64,000 nucleotides of DNA. Origin: Siphonodentalium dalli (taxonomy: Eukaryota > Mollusca > Scaphopoda > Gadilida > Siphonodentaliidae). The position numbers and the translations under genes are program-made. A model generated the notes under the pieces. The model searched no databases. It was given only the letters and a program-made list of their open reading frames with translations, and had not been told where the DNA came from. Shown in pieces: positions 1 through 17,685 of the stretch. Positions within the stretch are counted from its first letter, which is position 1. Every line of letters starts with the position of its first letter. The stretch lies in assembly GCA_032622095.1 (NCBI GenBank), contig CP136062.1, positions 40,178,918 to 40,242,917 on the forward strand. Reading direction: 5' to 3'.

Positions 1-1160
1 GCCACACACATCTGTAGGTATCCTCACCACACACATATATAGGTCTCCCCACCACATACATATATAGGTATCCCCACCACACACATATATAGGTATCACC
101 ACCACAAACGTCTATATGTATCCCTACCACATACATCTATAGGTAACCCCACCACATACATATATAGGTATTCCCACCACATACATCTATAGGTATCCCC
201 ACCACACACATATATAGGTATCAACACCACACACATATATAGGTATCACCACCACATACATCTATATGTTTCCCCACCACATACATATATAGGTATCTCC
301 GCCACATACATATATAGGTATCCCCACCACATACATATATAGGTATCACCACCACACACATATAGGTATTCCCGCCACATACATATAGGTATCCCCACCA
401 CACACATATATGTATCCCCACCACACACATCTATAGGTATCACCACCACATACATATATAGGTATCACCACCACATACATATATAGGTATCCCCACCACA
501 TACATCTATAGGTATCCCCACCACACACATCTATAGGTATCCTCACCACATACATATATAGGTATCCCCGCCACACACATATATAGGTATCCTCACCACA
601 CACATCTATAGGTATCCCCACCACACACATATATAGGTATCGCCACCACACACATATATAGGTATCCCCACCACACACATCTATAGGTATCCCCACCACA
701 CACATATATAGGTATCCCCACCACACACATATATAGGTATCCCCACCACACACATCTATAGGTATCCCCACCAAACACATATATAGGTATCCCCACCACA
801 TACATATAAAGGTATCCCCGCCACATTCATATATAGGTATCACCTTCACATACATATATAGGTATCCTAACCACACACAACTATTAGTATCCCACCACAC
901 ACATATATAGGTATCCCCACCACACACATCTATAGGTATCCCCACCACACACATCTTTAGGTATCCCCACTACATACATATATATGTATCCCCACCACAT
1001 ACATATATAGGTATCCCCGCCACATACATATATAGGTATCCCCACCACATACATATATAGGTATCCCCACCACACACATATATAGGTATTCCCACAATAC
1101 ACATCTATAGTTATCTCCGCCACACACATATATAGGTATCACCACCACATACATATATAG
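1..1160. repeat. Satellite segment duplicated at 4512-5671
   Basis: The unit order and private variants from position 1 recur at a shift of 4511 bp. The CTGTAGGTATCC variant near the left edge and the units with CATATAAAGG and CATTCATATATAGG reappear in the same order. A third partial copy of its central part lies near 7,113-7,760, shifted 2356 bp from the second. Divergence starts near 1163 and 5674. The segment ends are approximate. Confidence 0.8.
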
Positions 1161-2299
1161 GTATCACCACCACACACATCTATAGGTATCACCACCACAT
1201 ACATCTATAGGTATACATACCACATACATATATAGGTATCCCCACCACATACATATATAGGTATCCCGGCCACACACATCTGTAGGTATCCTCACCACAC
1301 ACATATATAGGTTTCCCCACCACATACATATATAGGTATCCCCACCACACACATATATAGGTATCACCACCACAAACGTCTATATGTATCCCTACCACAT
1401 ACATCTATAGGTAACCCCACCACATACATATATAGGTATTCCCACCACATACATATATAGGTATCTCCGCCACATACATATATAGGTATCCCCACCACAT
1501 ACATATATAGGTATCACCACCACACACATATTGGTATTCCCGCCACATACATATAGGTATCCCCACCACACACATATATGTATCCCCACCACACACATCT
1601 ATAGGTATCACCACCACATACATATATAGGTATCACCACCACCTACATATATAGGTATCCCCACCACATACATCTATAGGTATCCCCACCACACACATCT
1701 ATAGGTATCCTCACCACATACATATATAGGTATCCCCGCCACACACATATATAGGTATCCTCACCACACACATATATAGGTATCCCCACCACACACATAT
1801 ATAGGTATCCCCACCACATACATATAAAGGTATCCCCGCCACATTCTTATATAGGTATCACCTCCACATACATATATAGGTATCCTAACCACACACATCT
1901 ATAGGTATCCCACCACACACATATATAGGTATCCCCACCACACACATCTATAGGTATCCCCACCACACACATCTTTAGGTATCCCCACTACATACATATA
2001 TATGTATCCCCACCACATACATATATAGGTATCCCCGCCACATACATATATAGGTATCCCCACCACATACATATATAGGTATCCCCACCACACACATATA
2101 TAGGTATCCCCACCACACACATATATAGGTATCCCCACCACACACATATATATAGGTATCCCCGCCACTCACATATATAGGTATCCCCACAACATACATA
2201 TATAGGTCTCCCCACCATATACATATATAGGTATCCCCACCACACACATCTATAGGTATCCCCACCACACACATATATTGGTATCACCACCACATATAT

Positions 2300-3150
2300 A
2301 TATATGTATCCCCGCCACTCACATATATAGGTATCCCCACCACACACATCTATAGGTATCCCCACCATATACATATATAGGTATCACCACCACACACATA
2401 TATAGGTATCCCCACCACACACATCTATATGTATTCCCACCACACACAGATCTATAGGTATCCCCACCACACACATATATAGGTATTCCCACAATACACA
2501 TCTATAGTTATCCCCGCCACACACATATATAGGTATCACCACCACATACATATATAGGTATCCCCACCACACACATATATAGGTATCCCCACCACATACA
2601 TATATAGGTATCACCACCACACACATACAGGTATCCCCGCCACATACTTATAGGTATCCCCACCACACACATATAGGTATCCCCACCACACACATATATA
2701 GGTATCACCACCACATACATATATAGGTATCCCCAACACATACATATATAGGTATCCCCACCATATACTTATATAGGTATCCCCACCACATACATATATA
2801 GGTATCCCCACCACATACATCTATAGGTATCCCCATCACAAACATATATAGGTATCCCCACCACATACATATATAGGTATCCCCACCACATACATATACA
2901 GCTATCCCCACCACATACATCTATAGGTATCACCGTCACATACATATATAGGTATCCCCACCACATACATATATAGGTATCCCCGCAACACACACATCAC
3001 CACCACACACATATATAGGTATCCCCGCCACATACATATGTAGGTATCCCCACCACATACATATATAGGTATCACCACCACACACATATATAGGTATCCC
3101 CACCATATACATATATAGGTATCCCCATCACATACATGTATAGGTATCCC
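2300..3150. repeat. Satellite segment duplicated at about 8176-9026
   Basis: Shared variant order at a shift of 5876 bp, including the CACAGATCTATAGG unit, the ACAATACACATC unit and the truncated GCAACACACACATC unit (2985 and 8861). The boundaries were set by eye where variant order stops matching. Confidence 0.75.
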
Positions 3151-6100
3151 CACCACACACATATATAGGTATCACCACCACATACCTCTATAGGTATCAC
3201 CACCACATACATCTATAGGTATACATACCACATACATATATAGGTATCCCCACCACATACATATATAGGTATCCCCGCCACACACATCTGTAGGTATCCT
3301 CACCACACACATATATAGGTTTCCCCACCACATACATATATAGGTATCCCCACCACACACATATATAGGTATCACCACCACAAACGTCTATATGTATCCC
3401 TACCACATACATCTATAGGTAACCCCACCACATACATATATAGGTATTCCCACCACATACATCTATAGGTATCCCCACCACACACATATATAGGTATCAA
3501 CACCACACACATATATAGGTATCACCACCACATACATCTAAATGTTTCCCCACCACATACATATATAGGTATCTCCGCCACATACATATATAGGTATCCC
3601 CACCACATACATATATAGGTATCGCCACCACACACATATAGGTATTCCCGCCACATACATATAGGTATCCCCACCACACACATATATGTATCCCCACCAC
3701 ACACATCTATAGGTATCACCACCACATACATATATAGGTATCACCACCACATACATATATAGGTATCCCCACCACATACATCTATAGGTATCCCCACCAC
3801 ACACATCTATAGGTATCCTCACCACATACATATATAGGTATCCCCGCCACACACATATATAGGTATCCTCACCACACACATCTATAGGTATCCCCACCAC
3901 ACACATATATAGGTATCGCCACCACACACATATATAGGTATCCCCACCACACACATCTATAGGTATCCCCACCACACACATATATAGGTATCCCCACCAC
4001 ACACATATATAGGTATCCCCACCACACACATCTATAGGTATCCCCACCAAACACATATATAGGTATCCCCACCACATACATATAAAGGTATCCCCGCCAC
4101 ATTCATATATAGGTATCACCTCCACATACATATATAGGTATCCTATCCACACACATCTATAGGTATCCCACCACACACATATATAGGTATCCCCACCACA
4201 CACATATATAGGTATCCCCGCAACACACACATCACCACCACACACATATATAGGTATCCCCGCCACATACATATGTAGGTATCCCCACCAAATACATATA
4301 TAGGTATCACCACCACACACATATATAGGTATCCCCACCATATACATATATAGGTATCCCCACCACATACATCTATAGGTATCACCACCACACACATATA
4401 TAGGTATCCCCACCACATACATCTATAGGTATCACCACCACATACATCTATAGGTATACATACCACATACATATATAGGTATCCCCACCACATACATATA
4501 TAGGTATCCCCGCCACACACATCTGTAGGTATCCTCACCACACACATATATAGGTCTCCCCACCACATACATATATAGGTATCCCCACCACACACATATA
4601 TAGGTATCACCACCACAAACGTCTATATGTATCCCTACCACATACATCTATAGGTAACCCCACCACATACATATATAGGTATTCCCACCACATACATCTA
4701 TAGGTATCCCCACCACACACATATATAGGTATCAACACCACACACATATATAGGTATCACCACCACATACATCTATATGTTTCCCCACCACATACATATA
4801 TAGGTATCTCCGCCACATACATATATAGGTATCCCCACCACATACATATATAGGTATCACCACCACACACATATAGGTATTCCCGCCACATACATATAGG
4901 TATCCCCACCACACACATATATGTATCCCCACCACACACATCTATAGGTATCACCACCACATACATATATAGGTATCACCACCACATACATATATAGGTA
5001 TCCCCACCACATACATCTATAGGTATCCCCACCACACACATCTATAGGTATCCTCACCACATACATATATAGGTATCCCCGCCACACACATATATAGGTA
5101 TCCTCACCACACACATCTATAGGTATCCCCACCACACACATATATAGGTATCGCCACCACACACATATATAGGTATCCCCACCACACACATCTATAGGTA
5201 TCCCCACCACACACATATATAGGTATCCCCACCACACACATATATAGGTATCCCCACCACACACATCTATAGGTATCCCCACCAAACACATATATAGGTA
5301 TCCCCACCACATACATATAAAGGTATCCCCGCCACATTCATATATAGGTATCACCTCCACATACATATATAGGTATCCTAACCACACACAACTATTGGTA
5401 TCCCACCACACACATATATAGGTATCCCCACCACACACATCTATAGGTATCCCCACCACACACATCTTTAGGTATCCCCACTACATACATATATATGTAT
5501 CCCCACCACATACATATATAGGTATCCCCGCCACATACATATATAGGTATCCCCACCACATACATATATAGGTATCCCCACCACACACATATATAGGTAT
5601 TCCCACAATACACATCTATAGTTATCTCCGCCACACACATATATAGGTATCACCACCACATACATATATAGGTATCCCCACCACACACATATATAGGTAT
5701 CCCCACCACATACATTTATAGGTATCACCACCACACACATACAGCTATCCCCGCCACATACTTATAGGTATCCCCACCACACACATATAGCTATCCCCAC
5801 CACACACATATATAGGTATCACCACCACATACATATATATGTATCCCCAACACATACATATATAGGTATCCCCACCATATACTTATATAGGTATCTTCAC
5901 CACATACATATATAGGTATCCCCACCACATACATCTATAGGTATCCCCATCACAAACATATATAGGTATCCCCACCACATACATATATAGGTATCCCCAC
6001 CACATACATATATAGCTATCCCCACCACATACATCTATAGGTATCACCGTCACATACATGTATAGGTATCCCCACCACACACATATATAGGTATCCCCAC

Positions 6101-8744
6101 AACATACATATACAGGTATCCCCACCACATACATCTATAGGTATCCCCACCACGCACATATATAGGTATCCCCACCACATAGATATATAGGTATCCCCAC
6201 CACATACATATATAGGTATCCCCACCACATACATATATAGGTATCCCCACCACACGCATATATAGGTATCCCCACCACATACGTATATAGGTATCACCAC
6301 CACACACATATAGGTATTCCCGCCACATACATATAGGTATCCCCACCACACACATATAGGTATCCCCACCACACACATCTATAGGTATCACCACCACATA
6401 CATATATAGGTATCCCCAACACATACATATATAGGTATCCCCACCACATACATATATAGGTATCCCCACCATATACATATATAGGTATCCCCATCACATA
6501 CATATGTAGGTATCACCACCACATACATATATAGGTATCACCACCACACACATATATAGGTATCCCCACCATATACATATATAGGTATCCCCATCACATA
6601 CATGTGTAGGTATCCCCACCACACACATATATAGGTATCCCCACCACATACATCTATAGGTATCCCCGCCACACAAATCTATAGGTATCCTCACCACACA
6701 CACAGATAGGTATCCCCACCACATACATCTATAGGTATCACCACCACACACATCTATAGGTATTACCACCACATACATCTATAGGTATCACCACCACATA
6801 CATCTATATGTATACATACCACATACATATATAGGTATCCCCACCACATACATATATAGGTATCCCCGCCACACACATCTGTAGGTATCCTCACCACACA
6901 CATATATAGGTTTCCCCACCACATACATATATAGTTATCCCCACCACACACATATATAGGTATCACCACCACAAACGTCTATATGTATCCCTATCACATA
7001 CATCTATAGGTAACCCCACCACATACATATATAGGTATTCCCACCACATACATATATAGGTATCCCCACCACACACATATATAGGTATCAACACCACACA
7101 CATATATAGGTATCACCACCACATACATCTATATGTTTCCCCACCACTTACATATATAGGTATCTCCGCCACATACATATATAGGTATCCCCACCACATA
7201 CATATATAGGTATCACCACCACACACATATAGGTATTCCCGCCACATACATATAGGTATCCCCACCACACACATATATGTATCCCCACCACACACATCTA
7301 TAGGTATCACCACCACATACATATATAGGTATCACCACCACATACATATATAGGTATCCCCACCACATAGATCTATAGGTATCCCCACCACACACATCTA
7401 TAGGTATCCTCACCACATACATATATAGGTATCCCCGCCACACACATATATAGGTATCCTCACCACACACATCTATAGGTATCCCCACCACACACATATA
7501 TAGGTATCGCCACCACACACATATATAGGTATCCCCACCACACACATCTATAGGTATCCCCACCACACACATATATAGGTATCCCCACCACACACATATA
7601 TAGGTATCCCCACCACACACATCTATAGGTATCCCCACCAAACACATATATAGGTATCCCCACCACATACATATAAAGGTATCCCCGCCACATTCATATA
7701 TAGGTATCACCTCCACATACATATATAGGTATCCTAACCACACACATCTATAGGTATCCCACCACACACATATATAGGTATCCCCACCACACACATCTAT
7801 AGGTATCCCCACCACACACATCTTTAGGTATCCCCACTACATACATATATATGTATCCCCACCACATACATATATAGGTATCCCCGCCACATACATATAT
7901 AGGTATCCCCACCACATACATATATAGGTATCCCCACCACACACATATATAGGTATCCCCACCACACACATATATAGGTATCCCCACCACACACATATAT
8001 ATATAGGTATCCCCGCCACTCACATATATAGGTATCCCCACCACATACATATATAGGTCTCCCCACCACATACATATATAGGTATCCCCACCACACACAT
8101 CTATAGGTATCCCCACCACACACATATATTGGTATCACCACCACATATATATATAGGTATCCCCGCCACACACATATATATGTATCCCCGCCACTCACAT
8201 ATATAGGTATCCCCACCACACACATCTATAGGTATCCCCACCATATACATATATAGGTATCACCACCACACACATATATAGGTATCCCCACCACGCACAT
8301 CTATATGTATCCCCACCACACACAGATCTATAGGTATCCCCACCACACACATATATAGGTATTCCCACAATACACATCTATAGTTATCCCCGCCACACAC
8401 ATATATAGGTATCACCACCACATACATATATAGGTATCCCCACCACACACATATATAGGTATCCCCACCACATACATATATAGGTATCACCACCACACAC
8501 ATACAGGTATCCCCGCCACATACTTATAGGTATCCCCACCACACACATATAGGTATCCCCACCACACACATATATAGGTATCACCACCACATACATATAT
8601 AGGTATCCCCAACACATACATATATAGGTATCCCCACCATATACTTATATAGGTATCCCCACCACATACATATATAGGTATCCCCACCACATACATCTAT
8701 AGGTATCCCCATCACAAACATATATAGGTATCCCCACCACATAC

Positions 8745-11700
8745 ATATATAGGTATCCCCACCACATACATATATAGCTATCCCCACCACATACATCTAT
8801 AGGTATCACCGTCACATACATATATAGGTATCCCCACCACATACATATATAGGTATCCCCGCAACACACACATCACCACCACACACATATATAGGTATCC
8901 CCGCCACACACATATGTAGGTATCCCCACCACATACATATATAGGTATCACCACCACACACATATATAGGTATCCCCACCATATACATATATAGGTATCC
9001 CCATCACATACATGTATAGGTATCCCCACCACACACATATATAGGTATCCCCACAACATACATATACAGGTATCCCCACCACATACATATATAGGTATCC
9101 CCACCACATACATCTATAAGTGGCCCCACCACACACATATATAGGTATCCCCACCACATACATCTATAGGTATCCCCACCACGCACATATATAGGTATCC
9201 CCACCACATACATATATAGGTATCCCCACCACATACATATATAGGTATCCCCACCACATACATATATAGGTATCCCCACCACACACATATATAGGTATCC
9301 CCACCACATACGTATATAGGTATCACCACCACACACATATAGGTATTCCCGCCACATACATATAGGTATCCCCACCACACACATATAGGTATCCCCACCA
9401 CACACATCTATAGGTATCACCACCACATACATATATAGGTATCCCCAACACATACATATATAGGTATCCCCACCACATACATATATAGGTATCCCCACCA
9501 CATACATCTATAGGTATCACAACCACAAACATATATAGGTATCCACACCACATACATATATAGGTATCCCCACCACATACATATATAGCTATCCCCACCA
9601 CATACATATATAGGTATCACCGCCATATACATCTATAGGTATCCCCACCACATATATATATAGGTATCTCCGCCACACACATATATAGGTATTCCCACCA
9701 CACACATATATAGGTATCACCACCACACACATATATAGGTATCCCCGCCACATACATATGTAGGTATCGCCACCACATACATATATAGGTATCACCACCA
9801 CACACATATATAGGTATCCCCACCACATACATATATAGGTATCCCATCACATACATATATAGGTATCCCCACCACATACATATATAGGTATCCCCACCAC
9901 ATACATATATAGGTATCCCCATCACATACATCTATATGTATCCCACCACACACATATATAGGTATCCCCACCACATACATCTATAGGTATCCCCACCACG
10001 CACATATATAGGTATCCCCACCACATACATATGTAGGTATCCCCACCACATACATCTATAGGCATCCCCACCACATACATATATAGGTATCCCCACCACA
10101 TACATATATAGGTATCCCCACCACATACATATATAGGTATCCCCACCACATACATATATAAGTATCCCCACCACTTACATCTATAGGTAACCCCACCACA
10201 TACATATATAGGTATCCCCAACACATACATCTATAGGTATCCCCACCACACACTTCTATAGGTATCCCCACCATACACATCTATAGGGATCCCCACCACA
10301 CATATATATATAGGTATCCCCACCATACACATCTATATGTATCACCGCCACACACATATATAGGTAACCCCACCACATACATCTATTGGTATCCCCACCA
10401 TACACATCTATAGGTATCCCCACCATACACATCTATATGTATCACCGCCACACTCATATATAGGTATCCGCACCACATACATCTATAGGTATCACCACCA
10501 CATACATATATAGGTAACCCCACCATATACATCTATAGGTATCCCCACCACACACATATATATGTATCACCACCACATACATATATAGGTATCACCATCA
10601 CACACATATATAGGCATCCCCACGACATACATATATAGGTATCCCCACCACACACATATAGGTATCCTCACCACACACATATATAGGTATCCTCACCACA
10701 CACATATATAGGTATCCCCGTCACATACATCTATAGGTATCACCACCACATACATCTATAGGTATCACCACCACACACATCTATAGGTATCCCCACCACA
10801 CACATCTATAGGTATCCTCACCACATACATATATAGGTATCCCCGCCACACACATATATAGGTATCCTCACCTCACACATCTATAGGTATCCCCACCACA
10901 CACATATATAGGTATCGCCACCACACACATATATAGGTATCCCCACCACACACATCTATAGGTATTCCCACCACACACATATATAGGTATCCCCACCACA
11001 CACATATATAGGTATCTCCACCACACACATCTATAGGTATCCCCACCAAACACATATATAGGTATCCCCACCACATACATATATAGGTATCCCCACCACA
11101 TACATATATAGGTATCACCACCACATACATATATAGGTATCCTCACCACACACATATATAGGTATCCCACCACACACATATATAGGTATCCCCACCACAC
11201 ACATCTATAGGTATCCCCACCACACACATCTATAGGTATCCCCACTACATACATATATATGTATCCCCACCACATACATATATAGGTATCCCCGCCACAT
11301 ACATATATAGGTATCCCCACCACATACATATATAGGTATCCCCACCACACACATATATAGGTATCCCCACCACACACATATATAGGTATCCCCATCACAC
11401 ACATATATATAGGTATCCCCGCCACACACATATATAGGTATCCCCAACACATACATATATAGGTATCCCCGCCACACACATATATAGGTATCCCCAACAC
11501 ATACATATATAGGTATCCCCACCACAAACATATATAGGTATCCACACCACATACATCTATAGGTATCACAACCACAAACATATATAGGTATCCACACCAC
11601 ATACATATATAGGTATCCCCACCACATACATATATAGCTATCCCCACCACATACATATATAGGTATCACCGGCACATACATCTATAGGTATCTCCACCAC

Positions 11701-11805
11701 ATACATATATAGGTATCTCCGCCACACACATATATAGGTATTCCCACCACGCACATATATAGGTATCACCACCACACACATATATAGGTATCCCCGCCAC
11801 ATACA
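8745..11805. repeat. 3.06-kb satellite segment duplicated at about 17897-20955
   Basis: About 3 kb of matching unit order at a shift of 9152 bp, changing to 9150 after a small indel. Markers in common are GCAACACACACATC (8861 and 18013), the rare AAGTGGCCCC unit (9119 and 18271) and the GGGATCC-bearing units. Beyond 11,805 and 20,955 the order diverges. A short local difference is visible near 8,890 and 18,050. Confidence 0.8.
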
Positions 11806-12479
11806 TATGTAGGTATCGCCACCACATACATATATAGGTATCACCAGCACACACATATATAGGTATCCCCACCACATACATATATAGGTATCCCATCACA
11901 TACATATATAGGTATCCCCACCACATACATATATAGGTATCCCCACCACATACATATATAGGTATCCCCATCACATACATCTATAGGTATCCCCATCACA
12001 TACATCTATATGTATCCCACCACATACATATATAGGTATCCCCACCACGCACATATATAGGTATCCCCACCACATACATATATAGGTATCCCCACCACAT
12101 ACATCTATAGGCATCCCCACCACATACATATATAGGTATCCCCACCACATACATATATAGGTATCCCCACCACATACATATATAGGTATCCCCACCACAT
12201 ACATATATAAGTATCCCCACCACGTACATCTATAGGTATCCCCACCACATACATATATAGGTATCCCCAACACATACATCTATAGGTATCCCCACCACAC
12301 ACTTCTATAGGTATCCCCACCATACACATCTATAGGGATCCCCACCACACATATATATATAGGTATCCCCACCATACACATCTATATGTATCACCGCCAC
12401 ACACATATAAAGGTAACCCCGCCACATACATCTATTGGTATCCCCACCATACACATCTATATGTATCCCCACCATACAC

Positions 12480-14210
12480 ATCTATATGTATCACCGCCAC
12501 ACTCATATATAGGTATCCGCACCACATACATCTATAGGTATCACCACCACATACATATATAGGTAACCCCGCCACATACATCTATAGGTATCCCCACCAC
12601 ACACATCTATATGTATCACCACCACATACATATATAGGTATCACCACCACACAAATATATAGGTATCCCCACGACATACATATATAGGTATCACCACCAC
12701 ACACATATAGGTATCCTCACCACACACATATATAGGTATCCTCACCACACACATATATAGGTATCCCCGTCACATACATCTATAGGTATCACCACCACAT
12801 ACATCTATAGGTATCACCACCACACACATCTATAGGTATCCCCACCACACACATCTATAGGTATCCTCACCACATACATATATAGGTATCCCCGCCACAC
12901 ACATATATAGGTATCCTCACCTCACACATCTATAGGTATCCCCACCACACACATATATAGGTATCGCCACCACACACATATATAGGTATCCCCACCACAC
13001 ACATCTATAGGTATCCCCACCACACACATATATAGGTATCCCCACCACACACATATATAGGTATCCCCACCACACACATCTATAGGTATCCCCACCAAAC
13101 ACATATATAGGTATCCCCACCACAACATATATAGGTATCCCCACCACATACATATATAGGTATCACCACCACATATATATATAGGTATCCTCACCACACA
13201 CATCTATAGGTATCCCACCACACACATATATAGGTATCCCCACCACACACATCTATAGGTATCCCCACCACACACATCTATAGGTATCCCCACTACATAC
13301 ATATATATGTATCCCCACCACATACATATATAGGTATCCCCGCCACATACATATATAGGTATCCCCACCACATACATATATAGGTATCCCCACCACACAC
13401 ATATATAGGTATCCCCACCACACACTTATATAGGTATCCCCACCGCACACATATATATAGGTATCCCCGCCACACACATATATAGGTATCCCCACCACCT
13501 ACATATATAGGTCTCCCCACCACATACATATATAGGTATCCCCACCACACACATATATAGGTATCCCCACCACACACATATATTGGTATCACCACCACAT
13601 ACATATATAGGTATCCCCGCCACACACATATATAGGTATCCCCGCCACATAAATATATAGGTATCCCCACCACACACATCTATAGGTATTCCCACCATAT
13701 ACATATATAGGTATCACCACCACACACATATATAGGTATCCCCACCACACACATATATAGGTATCCCCGCCACATACATATATAGGTATCACCACCACAT
13801 ACATATATAGGTATCCCCAACACATACATAAATAGATATCCCCACCATATACTTATATAGGTATCCCCACCACATACATATATAGGTATCCCCACCACAT
13901 ACATCTATAGGTATCCCCACCACAAACATATATATGTATCCCCACCACATACATATATAGGTATCCCCACCACATACATATACAGCTATCCCCACCTCAT
14001 ACATCTATAGGTATCACCGCCACATACATCTATAGGTATTCCCACCACATACGTATATAGGTATCCCCGCCACACACATATATAGGTATCACCGCCACAT
14101 ACATCTATAGGTATCACCACCACACACATATATAGGTATCCCCGCCACATACATATGTAGGTATCCCCACCACATACATATATAGGTATCACCACCACAC
14201 ACATATATAG
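12480..14210. repeat. Satellite segment duplicated at about 23360-25090
   Basis: Matching unit order at a shift of 10,880 bp, including a shortened unit with CACAACATATATAGG and units with GCACACATATATATAGG. The right limit is where 14,211 and 25,091 diverge. The left limit is uncertain because the 3779-bp-shift family adjoins it. Confidence 0.75.
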
Positions 14211-15104
14211 GTATCCCCACCATATACATATGTAGGTATCCCCACCACATACATATATAGGTATCACCACCACACACATATATAGGTATCCCCACCATAT
14301 ACATATATAGGTATCCCCATCACATACATTTATAGGTATCCCCACCACACACATATACAGGTATCCGCACCACATACATATATAGGTATACCCACCACAT
14401 ACATCTATAGGAATCCCCACCACACACATATATAGGTATCGCCACCACACACATATATAGGTATCCCCACCGCACACATCTATAGGTATCCCCACCACAC
14501 ACATCTATATGTATCACCACCACATACATATATAGGTATCACCACCACACACATATATAGGTATCCCCACGACATACATATATAGGTATCCCCACCACAC
14601 ACATATAGGTATCCTCATCACACACATAAATAGGTATCCTCACCACACACATATATAGGTATCCCCGTCACATACATCTATAGGTATCACCACCACATAC
14701 ATCTATAAATATCACCACCACATACATCTATAGGTATCCCCACCACATACATCTATAGGTATCCCCGCCACACACATCTATAGGTATCCTCACCACACAC
14801 ATATATAGGCATCCCCACCACATACATCTATATGTATCCCCACCACACACATATATAGGTATCCCCACCACACACATATATAGGTATCCCCACCACATAC
14901 ATCTATAGGTATCCCCACCACACACATATAGGTATACCCGCCACACACATCTATAGGTATCACCACCACATACATATATAGGTATCACCACCACAACTTC
15001 TATAGGTATCCCCACCACATACATATATAGGTTTCCCCACCACATACATCTATAGATATCCCCACCACACACATCTATAGGTATCCTCACCACACACATA
15101 TATA

Positions 15105-17685
15105 GATATCCCCACCACATACATCTATAGGTATCACCACCACACACATCTATAGGTATTACCACCACATACATCTATAGGTAACACCACCACATACATA
15201 TATAAGTATACATACCACATACATATATAGGTAGCCCCACCACATACATCTATAGGTATCCCCGCCACACACATCTGTAGGTATCCTCACCACACACATA
15301 TATAGGTTTCCCCACCACATACATATATAGGTATCCCCACCACACACATATATAGGTATCACCACCACAAACGTCTATATGTATCCCTACCACATACATC
15401 TATGGGTAACCCCACCACATACATATATAGGTATCCCCACCACAAACATCTATAGGTATCCCCACCACACACATATATAGGTATCAACACCACACACATA
15501 TATAGGTATCACCACCACATACATCTATATGTATTCCCACCTCATACATATATAGGGATCTCCGCCACATACATATATAGGTATCCCCACCACATACATA
15601 TATAGGTATCCCCACCACACACATATATAGGTATCCCCACCACACACATATATAGGTATCCCCACCACACATATATATATAGGTATCCCCGCCACACACA
15701 TATATAGGTATCCCCACCACATACATATATAGGTCTCCCCACCACATACATCTATAGGTATCCCCACCACACACATCTATAGGTATCCTCACCACATACA
15801 TATATAGGTATCCCCACCACACACATCTATAGGTATCCCCACCATACACATCTATAGGGATCCCCACCACACATATATATATAGGTATCCCCACCATACA
15901 CATCTATATGTATCACCGCCACACACATATATAGGTAACCCCACCACATACATCTATTGGTATCCCCACCATACACATCTATAGGTATCCCCACCATACA
16001 CATCTATATGTATCACCGCCACACTCATATATAGGTATCCGCACCACATACATCTATAGGTATCACCACCACATACATATATAGGTAACCCCACCACATA
16101 CATCTATAGGTATCCCCACCACACACATCTATATGTATCACCACCACATACATATATAGGTATCACCACCACACACATATATAGGTATCCCCACGACATA
16201 CATATATAGGTATCCCCACCACACACATATAGGTATCCTCACCACACACATATTTAGGTATCCTCACCAAACACATATATAGGTATCCCCGTCACATACA
16301 TCTATAGGTATCACCACCACATACATCTATAGGTATCACCACCACACACATCTATAGGTATCCCCACCACACACAGCTATAGGTATCCTCACCACATACA
16401 TATATAGGTATCCCCGCCACACACATATATAGGTATCCTCACCTCACACATCTATAGGTATCCCCACCACACACATATATAGGTATCGCCACCACACACA
16501 TATATAGGTATCCCCACCACACACATCTATAGGTATCCCCACCACACACATATATAGGTATCCCCACCACACACATATATAGGTATCCCCACCACACACA
16601 TCTATAGGTATCCCCACCAAACACATATATAGGTATCCCCACCACATACATATATAGGTATCCCCACCACATACATATATAGGTATCACCACCACATACA
16701 TATATAGGTATCCTCACCACACACATCTATAGGTATCCCACCACACACATATATAGGTATCCCCACCACACACATCTATAGGAATCCCCACCACACACAT
16801 CTATAGGTATCCCCACTACATACATATATATGTATCCCCACCACATACATATATAGGTATCCCCGCCACATACATATATAGGTATCCCCACCACATACAT
16901 ATATAGGTATCCCCACCACACACATATATAGGTATCCCCACCACACACATATTTAGGTATCCCCACCACACACATATATATAGGTATCCCCGCCACACAC
17001 ATATAGAGGTATCCCCACCACCTACATATATAGGTCTCCCCACCACATACATATATAGTTATCCCCACCACACACATCTATAGGTATCCCCACCACACAC
17101 ATATATTGGTATCACCACCACATACATATATAGGTATCCCCGCCACACACATATATAGGTATCCCCGCCACATAAATATATAGGTATCCCCACCACACAC
17201 ATCTATTGGTATTCCCACCATATACATATATAGGTATCACCACCACACACATATATAGGTATCCCCACCACACACATATATAGGTATCCCCGCCACATAC
17301 ATATATAGGTATCACCAACACACACATATATAGGTCTCCCAACCACATACATCTATAGGTATCCCCACCACACACATCTATATGTATCGCCACCACACAC
17401 AGATCTATAGGTATCCCCACCACACACATATATAGGTATTCCCACAATACACATCTATAGTTATCCCCGCCACACACATATATAGGTATCCCCACCACAT
17501 ACATATATAGGTATCCCCACCACACACATATATAGGTATCCCCACCACATACATATATAGGTATCACCACCACGCACATATAGGTATCCCCGCCACATAC
17601 ATATAGGTATCCCCACCACACACATATAGGTATCCCCACCACACACATATATAGGTATCACCACCACATACATATATAGGTATCC
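15105..17685. repeat. 2.58-kb satellite segment duplicated at about 25090-27670
   Basis: Matching unit order at a shift of 9985 bp. The left end abuts the right end of the 10,880-bp-shift segment at 25,090, so this point is a join between two different source segments. The right limit is where 17,689 and 27,674 diverge. Confidence 0.8.
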